In this document: positions 1 to 10,760 of the stretch, one piece after another
Layout of the letters: each line of letters opens with the position of its first letter
Position numbering within the stretch: the stretch's first letter is position 1
NCBI RefSeq assembly: GCF_012726175.1
Contig: NZ_JAASAD010000002.1
Span: 310,001-374,000 of the forward strand
Reading direction: 5' to 3'
Length of the DNA stretch: 64,000 bases
DNA from: Micromonospora sp. HNM0581
Lineage (GTDB): Bacteria > Actinomycetota > Actinomycetes > Mycobacteriales > Micromonosporaceae
Position numbers and translations under genes: made by a program
The notes under the pieces: model-generated
The model's database searches: none
What the model saw: only the letters and a program-made list of their open reading frames with translations
Told to the model about the DNA's origin: nothing

Positions 1-582
1 CGGCAGCCGGTCCAGTAGCGCCAGCGGGTCGGTGCCCCGGTTACGGGCGTTGGCGTAGACGTTCGCGACGTCGAGTAGCAGCAACGCCGAGGTACGTTCC
101 AGGATTTCGGTGAGGAACGCCGCCTCGTCGAGGTCGTCGTCCGGCCAGTCGAACAGGGCGGCGATCGGCTCCAGCGCTATCGGCACCGGCAGGTCGGCCT
201 GGGCGCGGGAGATGTTGGCGCAGACCGCGTCGATCGCCTCGTGGGTGCGCGGCAGTGGCAACAGGTGACCCGCCTCCAGACCGCCGGCCCGGACGAAGGC
301 GATGTGCTCGCTGACCAGAGGAGCCGCGAGCAGCTGCGCAACCGCTGCGAGGTGAGCCACGCGGTCCGGGTCGACCGGTTCTGCGCTGCCGAGGGAGAGG
401 CGCACGCCGTGGGGTACGACCGCGACGCCTCGGTCGCGCAACTCGACCAGCTCGTGCGGGGCTGGTCCGGCGGTCGGCACCGACTCGGCGATCACCTCGA
501 CGAAGCGCAGGCCGGGCAGCCCGGCCACGAACCCGGAGATCTCCGGGCGCCAGCCGATCCCTACACCGTGCGGGGTGCTCAT
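1..582 (-). CDS. DUF692 family multinuclear iron oxidative enzyme (MNIO), C-terminus cut by window edge
   Basis: 194 residues from ATG 582 are visible; the gene continues past base 1. I translated it directly: it opens MSTPHGVGIGWRPEI and carries the TIM-barrel family signatures VVPHGVRLSLGS (about 60-71), PLVSEHIAF (about 94-102), the IALEPIAALFDWP stretch and LLLLDVANVYANA, with the His, Glu and Asp residues expected to bind iron. Known members of this family (MbnB, TglH, BufB) oxidise or rearrange cysteines in peptide substrates. The start overlaps the stop of the upstream TIGR04222 gene by ATGA, so the two are translationally coupled. The substrate is probably that neighbour's Gly/Cys tail; this is inference. 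Family call is firm, reaction unknown. Confidence 0.9.
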   Translation of the reverse strand, partial: MSTPHGVGIGWRPEISGFVAGLPGLRFVEVIAESVPTAGPAPHELVELRDRGVAVVPHGVRLSLGSAEPVDPDRVAHLAAVAQLLAAPLVSEHIAFVRAGGLEAGHLLPLPRTHEAIDAVCANISRAQADLPVPIALEPIAALFDWPDDDLDEAAFLTEILERTSALLLLDVANVYANARNRGTDPLALLDRLP

Positions 583-1487
583 CCGCCGCATCCGCCGCCG
601 CAGCCTCCTCCTCCGCCACAGCTGGTGTCGCCGGCTCCTGACGTGCTGCCGCCACCGCATCCGCCGGTGGAACTCGCGCCGCCGGCCGCTGCTTGGCGTT
701 GGATCTCGGCCTGCTGGGCGAAGGTCGGATCAAGTGCCCAGAGTGACGCGGGTCCGTAGAGGGCCACCCCCATGGCCGCGCCCGCCGCGCCGTAGGTGGC
801 GTACGCCGGTTTCGAGGCGGGTGCCAGGTGCCGGTTGCGCTGGCGGAGAGTCCGGAGCGCGGCATCGGCTGCCCGGGTACGGCGGGGTACCCGCAGGAGC
901 AGCACCGTGGTCAGCACGCCGAGTGTGAGGACGGTGAGCACCAGATACCAGACCGGGCGGTTGTTGGCGAGCCCGCCGACGATCCGGGCGATCCCGATGG
1001 CCAGCAGCGCGGCCAGCAGCAGTGGTGCGCGGCGCAACGACGCCCGTCGGTCCGGCCCGATCGTGAGACCGCGTTGGTCGAGCCCGTCGCGCAGCTCGGT
1101 GAGGGCGCGCTGGACCCATTCGGTGCGCCGCACGTCCCGGGCGAGGGTGCGCTGCGCCGCGGAGTAGTGGACGGCCCGGTCGAGTGGGGTGGCGTCAGCC
1201 GGCAGTGGACCGTCGACGGTCAGCCGGTGGTCCGGGTCGACACCGAGCGCGCCCTGGCTTCGCAGGGTGCCCAGCGAGGTGCAGACGGCAAGGTCGTCGC
1301 CGCCGTTGAGGTAGGCCACCTGCTGTGCGCCGAGTTGGTCGGCCGGTGCAGCGGTCCGGCCGTTCAGCAGCGTCCGGCGGCGGACCAGGACGATGGCGAC
1401 GGCGACCACCACAGCCGCCAGGTAGAGCGTGATGAAGGTGGGACCGGGAACTCCCCAGGTGTCGTAGTCGGCAGCGAAACCCGTCAT
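579..1487 (-). CDS. TIGR04222-type membrane protein with Gly/Cys-rich C-terminal tail
   Basis: 302 aa. A transmembrane helix lies at about 17-37, followed by the family signature LGAQQVAYLNGGDDLAV (about 52-68). Further hydrophobic segments are at about 154-172, 178-199 and 230-251. From about residue 266 the chain becomes low-complexity Gly/Ser with four cysteines (277, 290, 296, 300) and ends in Gly-Gly. TIGR04222 proteins are known for such uncomplex Gly/Cys tails, but their function is unknown. The stop codon overlaps the start of the DUF692 enzyme by four bases. I infer that the tail is the target of that enzyme and that this protein presents it at the membrane. Confidence 0.85.
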   Translation of the reverse strand: MTGFAADYDTWGVPGPTFITLYLAAVVVAVAIVLVRRRTLLNGRTAAPADQLGAQQVAYLNGGDDLAVCTSLGTLRSQGALGVDPDHRLTVDGPLPADATPLDRAVHYSAAQRTLARDVRRTEWVQRALTELRDGLDQRGLTIGPDRRASLRRAPLLLAALLAIGIARIVGGLANNRPVWYLVLTVLTLGVLTTVLLLRVPRRTRAADAALRTLRQRNRHLAPASKPAYATYGAAGAAMGVALYGPASLWALDPTFAQQAEIQRQAAAGGASSTGGCGGGSTSGAGDTSCGGGGGCGGGCGG

Positions 1488-1590
1488 GGCCTGCTCCTGT
1501 CACGGGAGGGAACGCGGCTTCATTGTCCAGCGGCGATGCCAGCCCCAGGCCGCCCAAACAGTTGAGTCATCTTCTCGTCAGCTGTCGGGG

Positions 1591-2163
1591 TCAGCGGCGG
1601 CGTACGGCCTCCTCGACCAGGTCGAGCACCGCCCCCAGGTCTCCGGCGGGTCGCCCCATGGCCAGGTGCAGCACCAGCCCGTCGTAGGCGAGTTCGAGGA
1701 ACCGCGCCAGCACGTCGATGGGGATGTCCTCGCGGAGCACGCCGGCCTCGCGTTGGCGGGCCAGCCGGTCCCGGGTCGCCTCGGCGATGGCGGCCGACCG
1801 CTGTGCCCAGCGGGTGGCGAAGTCGGGGTCGGTACGCAGTCGTCGTGACACTTCCAGCTGGCTGCCCAGCCATCCGGTGGTGTCCGGGGAGACGGCCCGG
1901 GCGAGCAGGTCCCGCATCACCTGGACAAGCCCGTTGCGGGCGACGGTCTCCACCATCGTGGCCGCGTCGTCCTCGGCGACGGCGAGGAAGAGCGAGTCCT
2001 TGTCCCGGAAGTGGTGGAAGATGGCGCCGCGGGACAGGCCGGTGGCCTCCTCCAGTCGACGTACGGTCGCGCCCTCGTAGCCGTGCCGGGCGAAGCAGGC
2101 TCGCGCGGCGGCGAGGATCTCCTGTCGGCGGGCGTCGAGTTGATCCTGGCTTACTCTTGGCAC
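1591..2163 (-). CDS. acnR: TetR-family repressor, AcnR-like (aconitase repressor)
   Basis: 190 aa from GTG 2163. The N-terminal helix-turn-helix occupies about 10-60 and includes the run HGYEGATVRRLEEATGLSRG followed by AIFHHFRDK. The C-terminal ligand domain includes WLGSQLEVSRRLRTDP and ends VLDLVEEAVRRR. From memory, the whole length closely matches corynebacterial AcnR, which represses aconitase, and the Rv1474c group found near acn in mycobacteria. Here the acn gene lies about 4.4 kb away rather than adjacent. A palindrome 34 bases upstream of the start recurs upstream of acn, fitting autoregulation plus control of acn. The family call is strong; the exact role is inferred from similarity and the shared motif. 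Confidence 0.82.
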   Translation of the reverse strand: MPRVSQDQLDARRQEILAAARACFARHGYEGATVRRLEEATGLSRGAIFHHFRDKDSLFLAVAEDDAATMVETVARNGLVQVMRDLLARAVSPDTTGWLGSQLEVSRRLRTDPDFATRWAQRSAAIAEATRDRLARQREAGVLREDIPIDVLARFLELAYDGLVLHLAMGRPAGDLGAVLDLVEEAVRRR

Positions 2164-2196
2164 GAGTCGATCGTGTCAGCTCCCCTCGGCCAGCGC

Positions 2197-2214
2197 AAAC
2201 CGTACGTACGGCTT
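2197..2214. promoter_or_regulatory. Candidate AcnR operator upstream of acnR
   Basis: The 18-mer AAACCGTACGTACGGCTT contains a perfect 12-base palindrome (CCGTACGTACGG, 2200-2211). It lies 34 bases upstream of the acnR start in the divergent region with the HAD gene. A copy matching 16 of 18 bases is found upstream of acn at 9555-9572. Binding is inferred. Confidence 0.55.
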
Positions 2215-2318
2215 GGGAACCTCCGGCCGGGACACCCGCGCGACACCGCTCCTGACCGACATCACTACGTAACCTTCCGCCCTGTCGGCAAGGTGCCCGG
2301 TTCCCGTAAGGTGCCCGA

Positions 2319-2963
2319 GTGCCGCTGCTCCTGCTGGATCTGGACAACACCCTGCTCGACCGGGCCGGGCCGTTCCGCATCTGGGCGCAGCAGTTCCTCG
2401 ACGAGATCGGCGCACCACCACACGACATCGAGTGGTTGCTGTCCATCGACGCCGACGGTCTGACGGATCGCTGGGACGTGGCGGACGCCATCCGGGACCG
2501 CTACCGGTTGCGGATCCCCTCCATCGACCTGGTGGAGGAACTGCACGACGGGGTCGTGCAGTTCACCCGACTGGACCCGCTCGTGGCGTGCGCCCTGCGA
2601 ATCGCCGACGATGCCGGCTGGACTCCGGTCGTGGTGAGCAACGGCGCGGTCCGGCAGCAGGACGTCAAGATCCGCCGCACCGGGTTGGACCGGTACATCG
2701 CTGACTGGGTGATCTCCGAGGAGGCCGGGGTCAGCAAGCCCAACCCCCGCATCTTCGCGCTCGCCGCGCAGCGGGCCGGGATGCCGCTGCGCGGTGCCTG
2801 GGTCGTCGGGGACGGCCCGGAGGTGGACATCGGTGGAGCTACCGCCGTCGGCCTGCCCAGCATCTGGCTGCACCGGGGGCGTCCCTGGACCGACGCCCGC
2901 TTCGCGCCCACGGCGACGGTCGACACCGTCATCGCCGCCATCGCCGAGATCATGGGTGCCTGA
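2319..2963 (+). CDS. HAD-superfamily hydrolase
   Basis: 214 aa from GTG 2319. Motif I is LLDLDNTLLD at the extreme N-terminus (nucleophile Asp and acid/base Asp). Motif II is VVVSNG (about 105-110), followed by the conserved Lys in EAGVSKPNP (about 137), then GDGPEVDIGGA for the acidic motif. A helical cap of about 80 residues sits between motifs I and II, as in subfamily IA phosphatases (phosphoglycolate-phosphatase type). The substrate cannot be read from sequence. It is transcribed away from acnR, and the region between them holds the acnR palindrome. Confidence 0.85.
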   Translation: MPLLLLDLDNTLLDRAGPFRIWAQQFLDEIGAPPHDIEWLLSIDADGLTDRWDVADAIRDRYRLRIPSIDLVEELHDGVVQFTRLDPLVACALRIADDAGWTPVVVSNGAVRQQDVKIRRTGLDRYIADWVISEEAGVSKPNPRIFALAAQRAGMPLRGAWVVGDGPEVDIGGATAVGLPSIWLHRGRPWTDARFAPTATVDTVIAAIAEIMGA

Positions 2964-3162
2964 CCGAGAGCGAACCGGCTGGTCCGGCACGTCAGCTCGG
3001 CGTGCTGGCGCCAATTCGGTTGACCCCGCCGTGAACTCTCGGCGAGCATGGTCCGCGCATCGCGCACCCGGGCGTCCGCCCGGTCGAGGAGAGGAGGCCG
3101 ATCATGGCCGTCTTCGCAGGTCACTTCCCACCTGTCCACAACTCGACCGAGGAATCCGCATC

Positions 3163-4092
3163 ATGCGCGACAGCGACTCTGCGAACCCCGAGCGCCGGCC
3201 TCGCGGCCGACGCCGTTTCGACGACGACGAACCACACTTCCTGAAGCGGGGCCGACCAAACGGCCCCGCCCCCACCGACGACGGGCCGGACCCGGAGACC
3301 GACGACACGTGGTCCACCTGGGACGATGCGCTGCACGGTCCGCAACCACACCCGCACTGGCTGGTCACCGAGCTGGCGGCGAAGGACACCGAACTCGGTG
3401 TGCTCAAGACCGGCAAGGAAGCCGACGTCCACCTGGTGCGCCGTGGCCTTCCCGGCACCGACCGGTCCTGCCTGCTGGCGGCGAAACGTTACCGGGATCC
3501 TCGGCATCGGCTGTTCCACCGCGACGCGGGCTACCTCGAAGGGCGCCGGGTGCGCCGCTCCCGTGAAATGCGGGCGATGACCGGTCGGACCATGTTCGGC
3601 CGGCAGATGATCGCCGGACAGTGGGCGGCGGCGGAGTTCGCCGCCCTGAGCCGGCTCTGGGAGATCGGTCAGCGCTACGGCACCGTCACCGTGCCGTACC
3701 CGGTGCAGCTGCGGGGTACCGAGCTCATGCTGGAGTTCCTCGGCGACGCGGAAGAGGGAAGAGCCGCACCCCGGCTGGCTGAACTGCGCCCGTCCCCGAC
3801 GGAACTACGTGGCCTGTGGGGGCAGTTGGTCGACGCCCTGGTCGTACTGGCCCGGGCCGGGTACGCGCACGGCGACCTGTCGCCGTACAACCTGCTTGTC
3901 TGTGCCGACCGGCTGGCGCTGATCGATCTGCCGCAGGTGGTCGACGTGGTGGTCAACCCGCAGGGGCGGGAGTTCCTCGCCCGTGACGTACGGATCGTCG
4001 CCACCTGGTTCGCCGCCAGGGGCCTGCCGGCAGACGTGGTGGACCCGACGGCGCTCACCGACATGCTGTGTCGCGAGGCCGGCCTGGCCTGA
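3163..4092 (+). CDS. RIO-family atypical serine/threonine protein kinase
   Basis: 309 aa. I chose ATG 3163 because GAGGAA stands about 8 bases before it; an in-frame upstream extension would overlap the HAD gene. A charged N-terminal tail of about 65 residues precedes the kinase fold: nucleotide loop LKTGKEADVHLV (about 81-92), Lys in LLAAKRYRD, catalytic loop HGDLSPYNLL (about 236-245), and the RIO metal-binding loop LALIDLPQVVDV. The IDLPQ form is typical of RIO1 proteins. Bacterial RIO kinases are poorly characterised; archaeal and eukaryotic relatives act in ribosome maturation. A strong hairpin follows the stop. Confidence 0.88.
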   Translation: MRDSDSANPERRPRGRRRFDDDEPHFLKRGRPNGPAPTDDGPDPETDDTWSTWDDALHGPQPHPHWLVTELAAKDTELGVLKTGKEADVHLVRRGLPGTDRSCLLAAKRYRDPRHRLFHRDAGYLEGRRVRRSREMRAMTGRTMFGRQMIAGQWAAAEFAALSRLWEIGQRYGTVTVPYPVQLRGTELMLEFLGDAEEGRAAPRLAELRPSPTELRGLWGQLVDALVVLARAGYAHGDLSPYNLLVCADRLALIDLPQVVDVVVNPQGREFLARDVRIVATWFAARGLPADVVDPTALTDMLCREAGLA

Positions 4093-4097
4093 CCAGC

Positions 4098-4131
4098 GGG
4101 CTCCGGGTGGCGGTCACCGCACCCGGAGCCC
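4098..4131 (+). terminator. Hairpin after the RIO kinase gene
   Basis: GGGCTCCGGGT (4098-4108) pairs with ACCCGGAGCCC (4121-4131), and the enclosed bases form a further short stem. It begins 5 bases after the RIO kinase stop. The DUF2630 gene converges on it, so it may act in both directions. There is no U-tract, as is usual in high-GC actinobacteria. Confidence 0.6.
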
Positions 4132-4192
4132 CTCCCGGTTGCACGACCTCAACGTGGCGGCGCGCACCGCCGGAGATCCGGGGCAGCGGCGA

Positions 4193-4441
4193 TCACTGCA
4201 GATACCGTTCGACCTCGGCCACCGGGCGGGCACCCTGAGCCTCGGGATCGCCGTGCGCCTGCCGAGCGGCGCGGCGGCGGCGCAGCAGATCCCAGCACTG
4301 GTCGAGGGATTCCTCCAACTCACGCAGACGGGTACGGGCCTCGTCGTCGGTGCCCGCCTCGTGGGCCTGCGCCTGTGCGCGTAGCCGGTGCTCCTCGTCG
4401 ACCAGATCCGAGATCCGGTTCAGGATGGTCTTGTCGTCCAT
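4193..4441 (-). CDS. DUF2630 family small coiled-coil protein
   Basis: 82 aa from ATG 4441. It is charged and almost entirely helical: MDDKTILNRISDLVDEEHRL at the start, then a heptad-like acidic/basic region with RLRELEESLDQCWDLLRRRR (about 38-57), ending in a short variable tail. The sequence matches the actinobacterial DUF2630 family, which has no known function. It converges on the RIO kinase gene. Confidence 0.85.
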   Translation of the reverse strand: MDDKTILNRISDLVDEEHRLRAQAQAHEAGTDDEARTRLRELEESLDQCWDLLRRRRAARQAHGDPEAQGARPVAEVERYLQ

Positions 4442-5152
4442 GTCCCTGAGCCTGGCACAGCGGTACCGGCCGCGGCCCGCGTTCGCGTCGGCGGCGTCCC
4501 CCGGAAGACCCGGCGCAGCGAACCGGTGGGCCCGGCATGACGTAGATCACCCGGATGGCGACGGGCGAGCCGGGGTGCCCTAGGCCGACCAGGGCATGAT
4601 CACCGGCGCTATCACCGGCGCTTGAGTTGCTGCGGTGACGTTGTTAGGTTGCGCCGGTGTCGGCGTGCGGGGTGACGTACTCCCGACTGACCGATAAACC
4701 AGTTCAGGGCCAGGGACGGTGTAATGGGTTCCCGCAGTAGGGATCTGCGTGCCAAGGTAGTGGCCCGATTGGCCCCGCCGGTGGCACTCTCGACGGTTAC
4801 CGCCCGGAGCACCGACCGCGATGGAGCCGGCGTCGATGCAGGTCAAGCCTGCCGATCCGGATACGCCAGGTGAGCCCGGCACCGCGATGGCAGGCCGATC
4901 CCGAGACTGTGGACGAGGGCGACGACCTGATCCGCGACCCGAACAGGTTCGACACACGATGAGTTCGTACCAGACCGGCACCCGGCGGGGAGACTCCGAC
5001 GACACACGGCTGCCCGGTGCTGGTGACAGGCCCGGGCCCGACGACGCCGACGAGCAGGTGCCCTGACCGGGGTGCGGCGGCCCGGTGAACCGGGGGATGA
5101 CGGTCAGGCCCAAGTGAGCCGGCGACGAGCCGGAGGAGAAGAGGACGACGAA
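4442..5152. other. Gap upstream of cvnB; possible relic of the cvnA C-terminus
   Basis: No convincing gene is seen. A plus-strand frame ending in TGA at 5064-5066 closes with a peptide containing MSSYQTGTRRGDSDD. This loosely resembles the Ser-x-Tyr/Phe-Gln-x-Gly-x-Arg tails of conservon sensor kinases, but the frame meets a stop at 4758-4760 and no kinase catalytic motifs are present upstream. A 12-base direct repeat (ATCACCGGCGCT) lies at 4599-4610 and 4611-4622. The conservon promoter is presumably within this stretch. Confidence 0.4.
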
Positions 5153-5575
5153 GTGGCGCAGAAGACGGCTTCGAGTGCCGACCTGACGTGGTTGCTGGAT
5201 GATCTGATCGGTCGGGTCAAGCAGGCCGAGCACGCGGTCGCGCTGTCCGCCGACGGTTTGCTGATGGCATCCTCGCAGGGGCTCGGCCGCGACGACGGCG
5301 AGCATCTGGCGGCGATGGCGGCCGGCATCCAGAGTCTGGCCCGTGGTGCTGGCAAGCGATTCGGTGGCGGGCAGGTGCAGCAGACGATCATCGAGATGCA
5401 GTCGTCCTTCCTCTTCGTCACCGCCGCTGGCCGCAACGCCTGCCTGGCGGTACTGGCCAGCGCAGGCGCCGACGTCGGTCTGATCGCGTACGAGATGGCC
5501 ATGCTCGTCACGCGGGTCGGCAGATACGTCGTGTCGCCGTCACGGTCAGCCGAACAGACCGGCGGGGAGCAGTAA
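5153..5575 (+). CDS. cvnB: Conservon roadblock/LC7 protein (CvnB type)
   Basis: 140 aa from GTG 5153, preceded by the purine-rich ribosome site GGAGGAGAAGAGG. It is a single roadblock/LC7 domain: DLTWLLDDLIGRV at about 9-21, LSADGLLMASSQGL at about 30-43, and a C-terminal beta strand and helix including GLIAYEMAMLVTRVG. In conservons this protein works with the CvnD GTPase, the DUF742 protein CvnC and the CvnA sensor kinase as a G-protein-like membrane signalling complex. cvnC follows after 4 bases. No cvnA is present upstream. Confidence 0.9.
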   Translation: MAQKTASSADLTWLLDDLIGRVKQAEHAVALSADGLLMASSQGLGRDDGEHLAAMAAGIQSLARGAGKRFGGGQVQQTIIEMQSSFLFVTAAGRNACLAVLASAGADVGLIAYEMAMLVTRVGRYVVSPSRSAEQTGGEQ

Positions 5576-5579
5576 CCGG

Positions 5580-5966
5580 ATGGCGGCGCAGGGAGAATCC
5601 GCGGACCACCAGTGGATGGACGACCACGCTGGCCCGGTCGTTCGCCCGTACGCGGTGACCGGCGGCCGGGGCCGCCCGGTCACCGGTACCTTCGACCTGA
5701 TCTCCCTGGTGACCGCCACCCGCGATGACGTCCCTCCGAAGGCAGGCCTGGGCCCGGAGCACCTGACGATCGTCGGTCTGTGCCAGCGCGTGCAGTCCGT
5801 CGCCGAGATCGCGGCGCACCTGGACCTGCCGGTAGGCGCCGTGCGGGTCCTGCTCGGTGACCTGGTCGCGCGCGACCTGGTGCAGATCCGCGAACCACAC
5901 ATCACCCTCGGACCACCCGAACACAGCATCTTCGAGGCGGTAATCAATGGACTACGGGCACTCTGA
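5580..5966 (+). CDS. cvnC: Conservon DUF742 protein (CvnC type)
   Basis: 128 aa from ATG 5580. It contains the DUF742 hallmarks VRPYAVTGGRGRP (about 21-33), a winged-helix-like centre (EIAAHLDLPVGAVRVLLGDL, about 78-97) and LVQIREPHITLGPPEH near the end. The terminal stretch IFEAVINGLRAL overlaps the next gene by 20 bases. DUF742 proteins are the third component of conservons. It probably interacts with CvnB and CvnD; there is no enzyme motif. Confidence 0.9.
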   Translation: MAAQGESADHQWMDDHAGPVVRPYAVTGGRGRPVTGTFDLISLVTATRDDVPPKAGLGPEHLTIVGLCQRVQSVAEIAAHLDLPVGAVRVLLGDLVARDLVQIREPHITLGPPEHSIFEAVINGLRAL

Positions 5967-6546
5967 GCGGCAGGCGGGCGGAGTCGTGCTGCCCACCGCG
6001 ATCAAGATTCTCATCGCTGGCGGGTTCGGGGCAGGCAAGACCACCCTCGTCGGCGCGGTGAGCGAGACGCGTCCCCTGCGGACCGAGGAGGTCCTCACCG
6101 AATCGGGAGTGGGCATCGACGACCTGGAAGGCGTCGAGGCGAAGCGGACGACCACCGTCGCGATGGACTTCGGTCGGATCACCATCAGTGACGACCTGGT
6201 GCTGTACCTGTTCGGCACTCCGGGCCAGGACCGGTTCTGGTTCGTCTGGGACGAGTTGGCACTCGGCGCGATCGGCGCGGTGGTGCTGGCCGACACCCGT
6301 CGATTGGCCGACTGCTTTCCCGCCATCGACTACTTCGAGGGCCGGGGGACACCGTTTCTCGTCGCCGTCAACTGCTTCGAGGGGGCCCGCAGGTACCGGC
6401 TCGACGAGGTGCGGGCGGCACTGAACCTCGACCCGGAGGTGCCGGTACTGCTCTGTGACGCCCGGCAACGGGAGTCGGCCAAGGAGGTGCTCATCATGCT
6501 CGTGGAGCACGCCATCAAGATCCGAAACGCCCGTCACGCCGACTGA
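5947..6546 (+). CDS. cvnD: Conservon GTP-binding protein (CvnD type)
   Basis: 199 aa from ATG 5947, overlapping cvnC. It is a Ras-like small GTPase of the MglA/CvnD group: P-loop AGGFGAGKTTLVGAVSE (about 23-39), switch I region with TTTVAMDFG, the G3-equivalent LYLFGTPGQDRFW (about 88-100), and the base-specificity segment VAVNCFEG, in which the usual NKxD is replaced. It acts as the switch of the CvnB/C/D module. A strong hairpin follows and separates it from convergent acn. Confidence 0.92.
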   Translation: MDYGHSERQAGGVVLPTAIKILIAGGFGAGKTTLVGAVSETRPLRTEEVLTESGVGIDDLEGVEAKRTTTVAMDFGRITISDDLVLYLFGTPGQDRFWFVWDELALGAIGAVVLADTRRLADCFPAIDYFEGRGTPFLVAVNCFEGARRYRLDEVRAALNLDPEVPVLLCDARQRESAKEVLIMLVEHAIKIRNARHAD

Positions 6547-6557
6547 CGGCGCACGAC

Positions 6558-6593
6558 TGTGGGCTCCCACCCCGCCCGGGATGGGAGCCCACA
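6558..6593. terminator. Bidirectional terminator between cvnD and acn
   Basis: TGTGGGCTCCCA (6558-6569) pairs perfectly with TGGGAGCCCACA (6582-6593) across a 12-base loop. It sits between the convergent stops of cvnD (6546) and acn (6605). Confidence 0.75.
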
Positions 6594-6604
6594 GGTCAGC
6601 GCTG

Positions 6605-9445
<2,841 letters not shown>

Positions 9446-9554
9446 GTCGTACTCCTTCACACCAGCGACCGTGAGTAGTCCTGAGCAGTCTTTCGTACTG
9501 GTCGGGGTGCTGCCGTGGTTAGGCCACACTTACCGCCGGTACGCACCGTCAACA

Positions 9555-9572
9555 AAACCGTACGTCCGTCTT
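9555..9572. promoter_or_regulatory. Candidate AcnR operator upstream of acnA
   Basis: AAACCGTACGTCCGTCTT matches the acnR-upstream motif at 16 of 18 positions. It lies 110-127 bases upstream of the acnA start. Read on the minus strand, it is immediately followed by TTGACG, a possible -35 element, so binding would hinder RNA polymerase. Confidence 0.5.
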
Positions 9573-9677
9573 GCTATTCACGCAACCTGGCGGACGGCAT
9601 CGTCGAGATGGTGCCGCCTCGTCCGTGCCGACCGGCACCTCTCCAGACAGCGGGCGCGGCGGGACGCGTGGGTACGA

Positions 9678-9711
9678 CGAAGGGCCGCCCCCGGGTGGGG
9701 GCGGCCCTTCG
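9678..9711 (-). terminator. Strong terminator after the C39 peptidase gene
   Basis: CGAAGGGCCGCCCCC (9678-9692) pairs perfectly with GGGGGCGGCCCTTCG (9697-9711) around a 4-base loop. It lies just past the peptidase stop at 9727 (minus strand), and upstream of the acnA promoter region. Confidence 0.8.
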
Positions 9712-9726
9712 CGACGGATCATTCGG

Positions 9727-10383
9727 TCAGGAGGTGGCGTAGCCGCGGGTGGCGATCCAGTTGGCCAGATCCTCGGTGGTCAGCCAGTAGGAAGCCTGGT
9801 TCGGGTCGGCCGAGTCGGCGATCTTCACCTGCTCACCGCCGTCGCGGTAGCCGACGACGCTCACGTAGTGCCCACCCTCGAAGCTGTGGGCGGTGCCGTC
9901 GGTGTCGGTGGCGGTGCCGGCGATGTTGGCGACGACGGCCCGTCCGGCGTCCACTGTGTGCACGACATCTTCGCGCAGCTTGTCGGCCTGAGCGGTGTCG
10001 GCCTTGGCGCCGGAGATCTCGACGGAGCGGTACACGTCCTCGCCGGTCTCCTTGTTCAGCACCGGGGTGATGTCGTTGATGGAGTCGGTGCCGGCCTCGG
10101 TGGTGCCCATGCGTTCGGCCATGTCGTGCTGGTCGATGTCCTTACCCTGCACCGACAGGGCGTTGCGGGTCGCGGCGGGTCCGCAGTAGTAGAAGGTGTC
10201 CTGGGCCTGGTACCGCACGTCGAGCTGACGCTCGCCGCCGGGCTTGCGCTCGGCTTGCACCTGGGCGACCGGTGCGGTCGCGGGGGCGGCCTGGGCGGCG
10301 ACGGCGGGGCCGGCGATGCCACCGGCGGTGGCGGCGGCTGCGGCGATGGTCAGGGCGGTCCTACGCAGGATGGTGGTAGCCAT
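9727..10383 (-). CDS. Secreted C39-like cysteine peptidase
   Basis: 218 aa from ATG 10383, with AAAGGTG about 10 bases upstream. It opens with a signal peptide (MATTILRRTALTIAAAAA, then an Ala/Gly-rich core, cleavage near AQAA about 30-33). The mature part is a papain-like C39 domain: oxyanion Gln61 and catalytic Cys67 in QAQDTFYYCGPAA, His in EGGHYVSVVGY (about 172-182), and Asp/Asn in IADSADPNQ. C39 family members cleave or process peptides, but single exported ones like this have no established substrate. It is monocistronic, with its own terminator and a long leader. Confidence 0.85.
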   Translation of the reverse strand: MATTILRRTALTIAAAAATAGGIAGPAVAAQAAPATAPVAQVQAERKPGGERQLDVRYQAQDTFYYCGPAATRNALSVQGKDIDQHDMAERMGTTEAGTDSINDITPVLNKETGEDVYRSVEISGAKADTAQADKLREDVVHTVDAGRAVVANIAGTATDTDGTAHSFEGGHYVSVVGYRDGGEQVKIADSADPNQASYWLTTEDLANWIATRGYATS

Positions 10384-10760
10384 GATGATCTGCACCTTTC
10401 GTCCGGGGGTGCGCGTCGGCTCCGGCCCGCTGGGGGATGCGGGTGGCCGTCGCGGGAAAGGGAGATGTGCTACTCGGTCGTCCTCGCGGTTACGCCCTGT
10501 ACAACCGTCGGACCTGTCCCGCGATTCCGCCAACGCGGTGACCGACGTCACCACACAATACCTTATACCGGACATTCATTGCATATGCGCCCGCCCGCCC
10601 GCCGCGCCGCACGCCACCCCGTCTGGCTGTCCGGCTGTCCGCCGGCCCGGTTGCTCGATCTGGTGCCGGGTGAGCCGGTGGGACGTACACGACGAGGCGT
10701 TTCCGGCACCGGCGACGGGGAAAGCCGCAGCCGTCGAAAGCCACGACCGAGGGAGGGGCT
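10384..10760. promoter_or_regulatory. Divergent intergenic region between C39 peptidase and beta-helix genes
   Basis: 377 bases. An AT-rich island at about 10,555-10,590 contains TATAAG on the minus strand and CATATG, the likeliest promoter for the peptidase; that would give it a leader of about 170 bases. I compared the leader with the c-di-AMP riboswitch often found before actinobacterial cell-wall peptidases and did not see a convincing match. Nothing else is recognised. Confidence 0.4.

Noticed and set aside
10384-10560. Possible c-di-AMP riboswitch before the C39 peptidase
   Set aside because: The leader is long and GC-rich, but the conserved core elements of that riboswitch class were not found by eye.
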